Source of the DNA: Hypomesus transpacificus
Lineage: Eukaryota > Chordata > Actinopteri > Osmeriformes > Osmeridae
NCBI RefSeq assembly: GCF_021917145.1
Contig: NW_025813779.1
Coordinates: 62,001 to 126,000, forward strand
Direction: 5' to 3'
Length of the DNA stretch: 64,000 nucleotides
Made by a program: the position numbers and the translations under genes. Positions within the stretch are counted from its first letter, which is position 1. Each line of letters begins with the position of its first letter. The notes beneath the pieces were generated by a model. That model worked only from the letters and a program-made list of their open reading frames with translations. It was not told where the DNA came from and searched no databases. This document shows, piece by piece, positions 46,928-58,400 of this stretch.

Positions 46928-47427
46928 NNNNNNNNNNNNNNNNNNNNNNNNNNNNNNNNNNNNNNNNNNNNNNNNNNNNNNNNNNNNNNNNNNNNNNNNN
47001 NNNNNNNNNNNNNNNNNNNNNNNNNNNNNNNNNNNNNNNNNNNNNNNNNNNNNNNNNNNNNNNNNNNNNNNNNNNNNNNNNNNNNNNNNNNNNNNNNNNN
47101 NNNNNNNNNNNNNNNNNNNNNNNNNNNNNNNNNNNNNNNNNNNNNNNNNNNNNNNNNNNNNNNNNNNNNNNNNNNNNNNNNNNNNNNNNNNNNNNNNNNN
47201 NNNNNNNNNNNNNNNNNNNNNNNNNNNNNNNNNNNNNNNNNNNNNNNNNNNNNNNNNNNNNNNNNNNNNNNNNNNNNNNNNNNNNNNNNNNNNNNNNNNN
47301 NNNNNNNNNNNNNNNNNNNNNNNNNNNNNNNNNNNNNNNNNNNNNNNNNNNNNNNNNNNNNNNNNNNNNNNNNNNNNNNNNNNNNNNNNNNNNNNNNNNN
47401 NNNNNNNNNNNNNNNNNNNNNNNNNNN
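46928..47427. other. Assembly gap, exactly 500 N
   Basis: A round 500-base placeholder, so the true size is unknown. The missing 5' exons of itga10 would be expected here or beyond. Sequence on the right side shows none of them. Confidence 0.99.
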
Positions 47428-48757
47428 GTTGCGAGCATACCGATGTTTCCAGAGAAAGCGCTTCATTTTCAAGTGACAATGTTGTTGAATGTATGTGCAT
47501 GCATATACAGTATGTCATGACATGTCTTATGTTCCGTTGAATCAGATGTTAAAAAAAGAGTGATAGGCTGTTGCTGTGTTTCCTGCATTCCGATTTTATA
47601 TGTTTTGTGTTAGGCTACTTCTCTCCCATTCACAAGCGCAGACTTGAGCATTCATGCACGTTCAAGATTTGTGTGGCCGGCTGACAACACGTGAGAGTAA
47701 ATCAAGATGCTGTGTTCTCCTAAATGTTGTCTTTCTGGGAAAGATAGGTTGTGGTTTCCGAGACGGGGAGAACGACTTTATGAATCCTGCCGACACACCT
47801 GGGAGTTTTGTTTACAGATGTAATCTTGTACATTTATATTTTTTATAATATTTTTATTTTTCGTATTTTTATACAGTAATTGGCAACTTATATTTTATGA
47901 CAACTTATATTTTATTTTATTCTAATTCCACTTTGTAGCCTACTGCTAGTTTATCTACCCTATGTACCCTTAGTATAGATAGTCCACATATTTAAATGTT
48001 AGGTTCCTATATGTTGATTGTATGCACCTTCCTGCCAAAGTAAATTCCTTGTATGTGCGAATAAATCCCATTCTGATTCTGATTACACCTGGCGACCCGG
48101 CCTCTTCTATATTCTCCTACCTACAAACACTGCACCTTTTGTTGGCACAAAATTCTGACTGACACTCAGTAATCTGAAAATTCTTGGAAATGTTTTCAGG
48201 AGTGCGAATGACACGTTTTGTTGCAAAATAGCAAATGAACGGTAAAAGTTAGTTAATAACTAGGCTGCTTCTCTTGTTTTGGAAAGCTTAACATGGGATC
48301 ATGTTTCAAGGGTCATTCATGGTCACTATCAGACATGCAAACTCCTCACCTTTAGGTGAGACTCACCTTTTGGGGCGGGGTGTGGCCAACACAGCATTTT
48401 GCCCGTGCTTCGCAACTTTACAACTGTCTCTGGAACCAATGTAAACCCATTCCTAATGCCTAAACCTCACAGCCAATCAGGGGCAGAGTGGGGAGGTGTT
48501 TTTTACATTGATCTGGCCTCTTAATTTTGCTCTCAAAGTGCACTAGATTGATGCGTTTAACTTTAACATTTAAGAATCTTTCTTTCAGGGGAGCATGCCC
48601 CCGGACCCCCCTGGAGCAGAGTTTTCCAACTGGTTTTGTTCCGGGGATCACCTACAAAGTAATCAGCGGGCCCCTAATGTGCCTGCGCGCGCGCGTGTGC
48701 CTACGTGTGTGTGTGCGTGCCTACGTGTTTGTGTGTGCTTGCCTACGTGTGTGTGTA

Positions 48758-48843
<86 letters not shown>

Positions 48844-49372
48844 CGTGCGGATAGATGGAAGTTTTAACATTTGGTTTTCCGTGTTGCTTTTATTTAAAAA
48901 CCTCAAACAACTCTATATAGATCTAGGCCTACTTAAAAACCTCAAACAATATACATAGAATCTGAAAAAAAAATTGAAATATATGTATGTGGGATTGTGA
49001 ACACTAATAAAATATAAATAAAAACTAAAAAATCGTTTTAAATCAATGGTGGACTGATATATATATATATATATATATACACATAGGCTCGTGTCGCGGA
49101 CCCCCTGCAATGCCGCCGCAGACCACCAGGGGGCCCCCGTTTGAAAAACCCCGCCCTAGTGGGTTGGGGGTTCGCCGTACCATTCTCACCTTTTTTACCC
49201 CTGACCTGTTTGCATGCCTGCACTATTGGCATTTATCCACTAAGGGTGGCTGAGGACATTCAACATAAGTTTCCCTGAAGCCAAAACTCCTCCTTGTCAC
49301 AACATCATGTAAGCTACCAGAACTCTCATATCTATAGGTTAATTATCTTGTTTTGAAACAAATTATCTCTTT
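47428..49372. other. Transposon-rich intergenic DNA
   Basis: No host gene recognised. About 47860-48083 looks like the 3' end of a non-LTR retrotransposon, ending AATAAATCCCATTCTGATTC with the short terminal direct repeats (ATTCTG) typical of fish LINE tails. A nested DNA transposon follows (48330-49220), with (GT)n at 48760-48842 and (AT)n at 49057-49080 inside it. Confidence 0.55.
48330..49220. mobile_element. Non-autonomous DNA transposon, about 890 bp, with an inner element
   Basis: Left end CAGACATGCAAACTCCTCAC and right end, read on the other strand, CAGGCATGCAAACAGGTCAG; both begin CAG, as hAT elements do, and both lead into GGTGAG/CACCTT. CACTAT flanks both sides as a likely target duplication. 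Inside, about 48617-49158, a second element has ends CAGAGTTTTCCAACTGGTT and (inverse) GGCGGGGTTTTTCAAACGG. Confidence 0.65.
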
Positions 49373-49373
49373 T

Positions 49374-49727
49374 TCATGGAACCTGGTTGAAACTCTTGGA
49401 ATTTGCATTCCACCCAAGACAGATGGGGTGTGTTGAACTCTCAGCAAGGTCCGTTGAAGTACCAGCTTGCTCTTGAGGAATCCTACCAGATGATCCAGTA
49501 TATACTGGTTTAACGTACATAGGAGTAGCAACAAGAGGAGAATATCCTGTCTCTGAGTATGGGGGAAGGGTGAAAGGGTAGTTGAGGGAGGGGGGGAGGG
49601 TAAGGGGGGTCTTCATCCCATGTGAACCCAAAGGAACCCAGAAGGGGGTCACTGAGTTCGTACTGCTTTGGAATGCTGTTAGGGGGAGGACTGCTTGTGT
49701 AAATTGACTGAGTGGCTCCTCGTGTCT
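49374..49727 (-). CDS. Orphan exon-like reading frame
   Basis: An open frame preceded on the minus strand by an acceptor-like TGTGCTTTTCTGAAAG and running about 117 codons to a stop. Composition is balanced and protein-like, Pro/Ser/Thr/Tyr rich (for example PSLNYPFTLPPYSETGYSPL and TPMYVKPVYTGSSG), unlike the repeat-derived frames elsewhere. I do not recognise the family. It could be the last exon of a lineage-specific gene, a decayed gene or part of a transposon. Confidence 0.3.
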   Translation of the reverse strand, partial: RHEEPLSQFTQAVLPLTAFQSSTNSVTPFWVPLGSHGMKTPLTLPPSLNYPFTLPPYSETGYSPLVATPMYVKPVYTGSSGRIPQEQAGTSTDLAESSTHPICLGWNANSKSFNQVP

Positions 49728-50154
49728 TTCAGAAAAGCACACAAGGTTATTAAACACTCTGGCCCAAAACATACAGCTACATGTCAAGTATTTCTTTATT
49801 GTAATCCCAGTAGTCAACAATACGAGGTGAAGTCGTATCTACACTGACAAAACAGTTAATGCACTGCCTGAACTTTAATATTGTTTTTTAATTATTCATA
49901 TACATTTTTTATTAATATACTTAATCACAGTTTAATCTGTGTAGGAAAACAGAGAATGTTAAATTGTATGGTAAATGGTAATATACATGAGCCAGGCTTT
50001 TGACATCAGGCACAATGACAGGCTTGGTTGAAGCCAGATAGGTCTCTTTACGTGGGTCTGGTTGAAGCTATATGTTGAGGAAGGAGGTCAGCCAGTTTGA
50101 ACACCATAGTGATGGTTGTGTGGGGGGAGGATTGGAAAGACCTGCTTTGTTACT

Positions 50155-50160
50155 CACGTG
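50155..50160. promoter_or_regulatory. E-box CACGTG, distal to ciart
   Basis: TACTCACGTGACAC, about 1.0 kb before the likely ciart 5' exon. CACGTG is the canonical CLOCK:BMAL1 site. A single hexamer occurs often by chance. Confidence 0.35.
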
Positions 50161-50597
50161 ACACGCATACAAGAGTTCACACAGTTCACTGGAATTATGT
50201 ACGGGGTAGAAAACCTCAACGTATAGAATCTTGTTCTCTTGGTAAGGCCTACTCGGGATGAATCCTAGTCATATCATAATGCCTAGGATTGATAACTAAA
50301 GCTGAGTTAGCAGGTTTTTAACAGTAAAGGAATTGATGTCATGTAAAATAGTGATAATAGCCTAGGGCTGTTTCATGAGAAATTCGAAATAAATGTATTT
50401 AAACTCAAAGTAAGGTGTTGTTTGATCATTAGTAACAGACTTTGTTGATAACCTGTTATGTGGACCTGGTCATTTAGCATTCATTTTGTGTTTCAGCTAT
50501 ATCCAGAAAATAATCAAGATGTGGGGTCACGAGCTATTGGCCTACGGTTTATTACAGCAGTCTCTCCTTCACAGGGGCGGTGGTTTCGCCGACCACG

Positions 50598-50603
50598 CAC
50601 GTG
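50598..50603. promoter_or_regulatory. E-box CACGTG upstream of ciart
   Basis: CCACGCACGTGAGG. Second of three perfect CACGTG hexamers in an 890-base stretch before ciart. Confidence 0.45.
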
Positions 50604-50733
50604 AGGAAATAGGTAGTCGGTATTGGCCCGCTGTGTGAGTCTCAAAGCAGAATCCTGGATTGGTGAGCTAGCCTATTGATGAATCCTGAATCGTTGATTA
50701 TTGAGTGTTGGGCTAGATACATAGTTCGGACAA

Positions 50734-50741
50734 TTACATAA
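50734..50741. promoter_or_regulatory. D-box upstream of ciart
   Basis: TTACATAA on the plus strand reads TTATGTAA on the other, a perfect D-box (TTAYGTAA) for DBP/TEF/HLF activators and the NFIL3 repressor. Confidence 0.5.
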
Positions 50742-51042
50742 CATTCGACAAATGTGTACAATGATGATAGACATTTGTTTGTACAATACATTCACAGAGC
50801 ATTGTGCACTTGTGCGGGTAAAATACATATCTATGTTCTGATGACGCCACCGTAGCGTCTCAGCTCTCAGCCGTAGTACACACACGAGCGCCACATGTAT
50901 GGGCAGGACTCTGAGAGCCTGAGGAAACCACCAATCAACAACAAGTATTCCAGTCACGGGCTGAATAGGTTGTCCAATAGCATGCATTTCTGTCAGTCAA
51001 GCAGCCAATGACTGGCCGAATGTGGCACGCACAACTCGCGGT

Positions 51043-51048
51043 CACGTG
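51043..51048. promoter_or_regulatory. Promoter-proximal E-box of ciart
   Basis: GCGGTCACGTGTAACC, about 220 bases before the donor of the putative ciart non-coding exon. The GTCACGTG core is the preferred CLOCK:BMAL1 context. Confidence 0.55.
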
Positions 51049-51099
51049 TAACCATGCACATGTTGACGCTCGTAAACCGTGGATGCAACGAGCTCGTGA

Positions 51100-51268
51100 A
51101 GAGACAAGCCAATGAGCAGCCGGGTGGTGTTTGAGGGGATACTGGTCCCAATCCCGGAGGTTGGAGAGTGTGGACGGTATTATCGTTACAAGAACGTAAA
51201 GAGACGTTACAACATTTCTGGTAACTGCAGCTGATTTAACTGCTGTTTTTTTTGAAGAAGTGTTATAG
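51100..51268 (+). other. ciart: Putative ciart 5' UTR exon
   Basis: GTGTTATAG|GTGAGT at 51261-51274 is a strong donor downstream of the E-box cluster, and ciart's start exon (53004) is preceded by an acceptor (TGCCTGTAG). The transcription start is not determinable; the left edge is a guess. The intron 51269-53001 holds (GT)n near 51965 and a CT-rich tract (52660-52940). Confidence 0.4.
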
Positions 51269-52656
51269 GTGAGTAACAGACTATTACTTTTTGAAATCGG
51301 CTAGACTACACAGAAATTTGCTTTGTTACATCGGACAAATCCAGTAGTATTCATAATGAGTTGTTACTGTTACAGTAGTCTAAATCAAATATACATTCAC
51401 ACCACTTATCTGATTTTAAAAACTACAAATCTTATCTTGTCTGTATCGTATTTGTATATGTAATACATGTTATTATGGAGTATCGTAGTTTCGATAGTGT
51501 TGCACTGTGTCTGGTTCCTTAGTGGGCTCCTAACCAGTGAAATACGGTTAGAACTGTGATCTTCTGGTTCTTTATTATCTGTTGTACTTATAAATGTACC
51601 AATGTATCATTTAAACAATGCAGAATGCGCATTATAATCTGAACTGAAGCAAAGGCATTACATGAAAAGGAGTGAGGGAAAAAAATAAGAACAACACTAG
51701 TGAACGCCAGCGGTAGATTTTGACACTACCATTTCAAGAGGAAGTGAGCGTAGCTGTGGTCAAATCTCCGGCTGCCAGCCCAATACTCTCCTAGAGAAAC
51801 AGCGATTAGACATCATTCTCCAAGAAATCTCTAGATTCTAGAGAAACTTCTCTAGAATTCTAGAGTCTAGAATGAGGACATCTGTGTTGTTGTTTCTCTG
51901 TGGACCTGGTAAATCAGTGCGCCCTGTTCCCCCCGAAACTCAAACAGGAGTAGATCAATACGAGTGTGTGTGTGTGTGTACGTACGTGTGGGTCTCTGTG
52001 TGCACATGGCAGGAATGGTTCCGTTATGTTTGCAGTTTATCGCCTGTGTGTATGCATATACATCTGTACCCAGCGTCCTGGCTAGATAAACAGCATGTTT
52101 GTGTGTACAGGACAGGTATGGCTTCCCAGTGTGTTAGATGGTAGCGTAGCAGGGCAGCATGGACACTCCCAGACTGAGTGTGGATGAGTGTTTGGAGGGG
52201 TGGGGAGAGGCGTAGGAAAGGAGGAGAAGAGATGCAGGGTTTAAAGAAATACTGAGGGGAAAGAGGGGGGCGAGTGTGGTTCAGAGGGGAGGGTGGAGAG
52301 AGCAAGACAGAGGGGAGGAGCTACAGGACGCCTGAGGCGGAGGAAGAGAGAGAGAAAGAGAGAGAGAGACTGCCTGTCGTTTATTCCAATTCACTACTGC
52401 TTACTCTACAAACACCCTTCCCCCTCATGTTTTACTCTCAGCCTCCCGCCTGCTCTCCTCAGTGGAAGCCAGACATGCTCCACCACTGTGCCTACTCCCT
52501 ACCCCCCTCTCCCCACCCCCCATTCCCCACTCCCCACCCCCCATCCCAGTGATACTCTGCACCACGTTAAACTAGGCCACTGCCTCATCCACCATTTTGA
52601 ATTGGGCGTTTTCATTTGGGGATGGGGGTGTTTTTGTCTCCCCCCCTCTCTCATTT

Positions 52657-52659
<3 letters not shown>

Positions 52660-52732
<73 letters not shown>

Positions 52733-52772
52733 TCTCTCTCTGTCTCTCCCTGTCTCTCCCTCTCTCTCCCTG

Positions 52773-52829
<57 letters not shown>

Positions 52830-52855
52830 GTCTCTCCCTGTCTCTCCCTCTCTCT

Positions 52856-52892
<37 letters not shown>

Positions 52893-52942
52893 CTCTCCCT
52901 GTCTCTCTCTGTGTCTCTCTCTCTCTCTCTCTCTCTCTGTAC
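52660..52942. repeat. (TC)n-rich tract before ciart start exon
   Basis: About 280 bases of TCTCTC with CCCTG and TGTC interruptions in partly repeated blocks, ending about 60 bases before the start exon. Confidence 0.95.
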
Positions 52943-53003
52943 CATGTACAGTAAATAACTCTCTTTAATGCAGTGTCATCATTCTAACTGTGTGCCTGTA
53001 GGG

Positions 53004-55425
53004 ATGCAGTCACAGGGAAGCACTTCCAGCCAGCCCTCCTTTGATTCGCTGAGCTCGAGCGACAGTTTCCTGTTCAGCGATTCGGAGCAGGCGGAAGATG
53101 ATGCAGACGTCTTCCTGACGGAAAGCTCCCACGCCGTTGCCCTGGGCGACGTGGGCGGGGTCACGGAGGAGGAGGCCGATAGGCTGGGCCGGCCCGGGTC
53201 ACAGTGGGAGTGCGACGGCTTCGCCGGCCACTCGGAGGTCAAGGGCTTCCAGGGGTCGGAGGTCGCGAAACCCAAGGATGAGGAGAGGGAAAAGACAGAG
53301 GGAGACCAGGTGTTCACTCAGAAGGTAGGAGACTCAGAGTTGAGGAGAGGGGGAGGGGCCTGTGTGTTTAGACAGCAGGGTGGAGGAGAGGGGGAGGGGC
53401 CTGTGTTTGGACAGCAGGGTGGAAGAGAGGGGGAGGGGCCTGTGTTTAGACAGCAGGGTGGAGGAGAGGGGGAGGGGCCTGTGTTTAGACAGCAGGGTAC
53501 AGGTGGAGGAGAGGGGGAGGGGCCTGTGTTTACAGAGCAGGGTACAGGTGGAGGAGAGGGGTGTGGTTTGTGTGTTTAGACTCTCTTCTTCTTCTCTGCT
53601 TCAGTGTGCGGAGCTGCAAGGCTTCGTCAGACCCCTGCTGGAGTTGCTGCACGGACTGAAGAGGGGACGCTTTGACCGTGGTGAGCGCCGCGTGTGTTCC
53701 TGCCTGCCTGTGTGTGTGTGCTTTGTACTCGCAGTGTCAGGACAGGTAAACATGCAGGATCAACTGCACTGTCCCTCTGGTCAGCAGCAGCTGCACTGTC
53801 CTGTACCCTGGCCTGCATTGATGAGGAAGCCACTGATTGGCTCTGGGGGATCATGTGTGTGTTTTTGTGTGTTTGATTCAGGCCAAAATATTCTGTATAT
53901 GTGACCCCAATGTATGGCTTTGATTGACAGGTCTGAGTAGTTTCCAGCAGAGCGTTGCTATGGACAGAATCCAGAGGATCGTAGGGGTTCTACGGAGACC
54001 AAATGGCGGGTAAGAACCCCTCTCCCTTCCTCCTCCCCCCCCTCCTCTCCTCCTGAGACCCCTTCCCCTCTCCCTTCCTCCTCCCCCCCCTCCTCTCCTC
54101 CTGAGACCCCTCCCCCTCTCCCTTCCTCCTCCCCCCCCTCCTCTCCTCCTCCCCCCCCTCCTCTCCTCCTCCCCCCCCCTCCTCTCCTCCTGAGACCCCT
54201 CCCCCTCTCCCTTCCTCCTCCTCCCTCCTCTTCTCCTGAGACCCCTCCCCCTCTCCCTTCCTCCTCCTCCCTCCTCTCCTCCTGAGACCCCTCCCCCTCT
54301 CCCTTCCTCCTCCTCCCTCCTCTTCTCCTGAGACCCCTCCCCCTCTCCCTTCCTCCTCCCCCCCCCCTCTCCTCCTGAGACCCCTCCCCCTCTAACCTGT
54401 GTGGCTTCATCTGTCTGTCTCCAGGGAGAAGCACCTGAACACCCTGCTGCAGGTGGAGATGATGTTGAAGTTGTGGTTTCCACATGTGTCCCCCCAAGCC
54501 CCCTTGCCCCCCTCTGTCTCGGCCCCCCCCGAGCGTTCCCCCACACCAGGGGCCTCCAGCTGCACCCCCCCACACAAGCACAGGGATCAGCGGCACATTC
54601 CAGTCAAGGTCAGTGGACTGCTGTTGCTCCATGTTAACGCTGACAAAACTGTCGAAAACAGACAAGGATTTTGGACACTTACCCTGTTTTCCTGTCTCTC
54701 TCTCCCCCCCCCTCGCTCCCCCCCCCTCGCTCTCCCCCCCCTCTCTCCCCCCCCCCCTCTCTCCCCCCCCCCCCTCTCCCCCCGTCTCGCTCCTCCAGAA
54801 ACGCAGACTCAGCTGGCCGGAGTCCGACCCCGCCGCCCCTGCCCCCTCCCTCCGTAAACAACCCCGCCCTAGTGGAGGAGAGGAGGGAGGAGGGCAGGGG
54901 GAGGAGGAAGTGGAGAGCCCCCCTCTCCCCTTGGCTGGCGGGGGGCTCCACACCGCGCACGACCTCTCCAATGCCAGCCGACAGGGGGACAACAGGAAGG
55001 AGAAGGAGGACGAGAGCCGAGACAGAGAGGGAGAAACGTCCTGCTCCAAAGCCAGCGGCTGGTCTGAGCCCAGCCTGACATGGGTCCATGTGACGCCCAT
55101 CTTCTCAGCCACTAAACCCTGCTCCTCTCACAGGGGCAAACCCAGAGACCAGAAGGGGATACAGCCGGTCCCTGCCCTCCCCCCTTCCACCAGCAGGGGC
55201 AGTCCAGCAACACAAGACTGCTCCATCTCGTCCACCACACCTTACAACGATTCCCAAAACCAGCAGCAGCCAATGGGGTGCCACATCCAGCCTGTTGCCA
55301 GGCAGCGGGTAGAGAGCATGACCTCAGAGAGCTGTGAGGGACGCAGCCAGCCGTCTTTCACAGTCAAGCCTTCAGGCCGGCCCGCCCCCAAGACCAGGGT
55401 CTGCTCCGCCCCCTCCAAGACCTAA
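53004..55425 (+). CDS. ciart: Circadian-associated transcriptional repressor (CHRONO)
   Basis: A nuclear repressor of CLOCK:BMAL1 in the negative arm of the circadian clock. Five coding exons: 53004-53324, 53605-53680, 53931-54009, 54425-54608, 54799-55425; 1287 nt, 428 residues, all in phase. The conserved alpha-helical core is assembled across exons 2-4: CAELQGFVRPLLELLHGLK, then GLSSFQQSVAMDRIQRIVGV, then HLNTLLQVEMMLKLWFP; these match human CIART almost residue for residue. The N-terminus is Ser-rich and acidic (SFDSLSSSDSFLFSDSE), also as in CIART. The tail from exon 5 is disordered, with a conserved LTWVHVTPI. E-boxes and a D-box lie upstream. A poly(A) signal is near 55764. Confidence 0.95.
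53340..53570 (+). repeat. GGAGAGGGGGAGGGGCCTGTGTTT repeat in ciart intron 1
   Basis: Six copies of about 36-42 nt. The ciart reading frame stays open from exon 1 through this intron for over 80 codons until a TAG at 53577, so a retained intron would add repeated (GGGEGEGPVFRQQ) units and then stop. Confidence 0.9.
54010..54395. repeat. CTCCTCCTGAGACCCCTCCC minisatellite in ciart intron 3
   Basis: About nine pyrimidine-rich units of 35-55 nt with C6-C8 runs, beginning about five bases after the exon 3 donor and ending before the exon 4 acceptor. Confidence 0.93.
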
Positions 55426-58400
55426 CGCACTGAGCATGCCCAGAAGGAGCAGGCTGGCGTGACTATGCCCACACCAAAGCTGCAGTGAGGAGAAGAGAGG
55501 AGGAGGAGGAAGGAGGGGTTACAGGTGGACTGTGAAGTTGTTCATAGTTCCTAAAAGGATGGACAGGATGTTTTGTATGAAAACATTTGGTGAAACTGAG
55601 TTAGGATTATGAGTCCATGTTAATCCAATCTGTGTTGATAATCACAATTTATTAAGAATATAAATATTCTGAGCGTAATGAATCACCTTGCAGGAGAAAA
55701 GGACGTGTTAGAAGTTCCTCAGTGCTTACAGAGTCGGTTTGTTGAACTGGCTTCAATACATGGAAAATAAAACATCCACAATGCTCCCTAAAACAAAGAG
55801 GGTCATTGATGTTTGGGGCACGGTTGCTAGGGAAGTGGGGGGGGTTTCAGACAGAATAAGAATCTCCTCCTGGTATCAATGGAATCAATGTTTCCCCCTC
55901 CTTAGTTGTGGTCCCTCCACCAAAGCTGACTGCGTCCCAGGCAGGGTCAGGGGCTGTGTGGTGATCAGAGCTGACAGTGCAGGGGACATCTCCACATGAG
56001 CTCATGACTGAGACGCCCTCCGGCCTGGGACAGCTGGGATCTGTTCCCAAGGAGAGACGCTCCGGCATCGTCATGCCAACACATCAGTGTGACATCACCC
56101 CCAGTGACAGGAAGCAGATGCGGTGGCAGTGACGACGACGAGACGAGTCATGAATGAAACGTCTTCAAGTGACTTGAAGAAGTCTTGTACAGAACACAGT
56201 GTGTGTGTGTGTGTGTCCTTTGACACCACACACACACACACACACACACACACAGGATCAATGATGTCATCAACTCAGAATGTAAACCGAGACCTGCTTT
56301 GGGACCTGGCTGACAGATCTGTGACAAAAGAACAAGGGATGTGACATCACAAAGAACACTGGCGACAGGAAGTCACAAATCTATTGAATCAGTTGCTGTG
56401 GATAAAAATGAATCATAAAAACAGAGGAAGGAATGGCCAGGTTTCCAGCAGTGACCAGTGGACAGGGTAAACAGGACTGATCTGAGGTCGGGGCTGGTTT
56501 CATCACACACTCCACCAGACAGAGAGACAATGACCACTCAGACAGGAAGTCCCACCGTTTAATTTATTTCATTCGTATTGTTGATTTGATGCTGCATTTA
56601 TTTATTTGTTTGTATTTATTCGAAAAGGCAGCTGATGTTTTCTCTGTGCACATGTCATTGTTTGGCGTGTGGCTCTGAGAAGTGGCAGAGGACAATGCTG
56701 TAGTGGTGAGGTTGGGGTCTTTATCACTATCAAGGGAAAACAGAAGGGTACTAAAATGTATGAATAGACTATCGGACTACTGTGCCTTTACCAAACAGAA
56801 TATGGACAGAAAAGCATTTATTGCTTTCAACGCATTTTCTATTGTGATTGTTTGCCTGTATTTCATACAAAGACAGTACACAGACAGTTAGTCGCCTTCA
56901 GTCTTCATTCTCTACTCTGGCTTCCATTTGCTTGTTGGGCTCAATCTCCTTCAAATACCAACATAAATACAAGCTTTCCACACCTCACAAGACTGCATCC
57001 TTTACTGTCATTAAGGGCAGTTGCAAATCGATGTGCTGGGGTTCATTTGGGCCCATCTCTGGGCCAGGCTGTAAGTTTCATCCAGAATAATTGAATTGAG
57101 AACTAACTGGTGTAATTTTTGAGAAGTGTATCAAACGAAACCACTTGCAGAGTGCTGCAGGGAGAGAAACATTTGCACCGACACATACAGCTGCTATATG
57201 GGATGAATTTAACCTGATAATGCTTCAAATCAAAGGTATCTGTTTGGAATTACAACAACTCTTGAAACATGTATTTACCAACACCTTGAAAGGAAGAGTT
57301 TATGAAAATATTGACGTTCTGATGTATCTCATCTTCCTACAAATTCCTGCAACAATACCCACTTTTGAATACGGAGCCACAAGCAGCTCTGTATGGGTAC
57401 AGAGACGTCGCTACAGAACCCTATCAGACCTGGGATCAGATGCTCTGTATGGGTACAGAGACGTCGCTACAGAACCCTATCAGACCTGGGATCAGATGCT
57501 CTGTATGGGTACAGAGACGTCGCTACAGAACCCTATCAGACCTGGGATCAGATGCTCTGTATGGGTACAGAGACGTCGCTACAGAACCCTATCAGACCTG
57601 GGATCAGATGCATCCAGCCCTTCCCAACCTTGACTGATGGAGGAGTCTGTTGAATCTGACCCTGGGTCTGCTGTTAGGGCTGCTTCCTGTCCTGCTCCTG
57701 GTTTTCTATGACTGTCATGTGACAGAAACCAATTGCACTTATTTTTTTGTTGTCTTCATGTATATTTTCTACTGCAGAGACCACTGCTGATTGGTCAGAA
57801 ATAATAAGTCTTGTTTATTTCGACTGCCTTTTTCATATTGTACAATAGTAGCAGACTGTAGTCTCCCCTCTCCCCTCCCCCTCTCTGCTGCACACCCCTG
57901 CCCCTCCTCCCCTCCTTCTCTCTTTCCAGCCTTTCCTTCGCTGTCTTCCTCTCTTCTCACTGCATCTTTTTGTGGTATTATTCTTCAGACTACTTTTTTT
58001 AAACAATAATAGAAAAAGGAAATCTTTTAATAAATTACACATTTTGTGAAAAAAAATTACAGATTAGGCTAGTTTATTTCTCCCTGTAAGTGTGGATGTG
58101 TGTTGTGTGCGTGTCAGTTGAGTGAATGCCTGTGTGTGTGTAGTCTGATTATGAGAGGATGTGTGTACAGTTAAGGGGAACGTCTCTCTCTAAACAGATG
58201 TGACACCACGGGGGGCAGATTAGAGGCTGTGCATTTGGAGTGTGAGTGAATGTTGAGGGTCGGGGGGGCAGGGGGAGGAAAGGGGGGAGGTGGGTGTGTC
58301 ACCCTGAGCCTCAGTAATCTGGGTGGAGGAGGGGGGCTGGGAGGGGGGCCGGGGGGGGCGCTGGCCCGCCCATCCCCCTTCCAGCTGCTCCATCTCACCC

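Noticed and set aside
57145-57633. A 162-codon frame ending in a tandem repeat
   Set aside because: Most of it is the 56-nt repeat; the upstream part has no recognisable domain or splice support.
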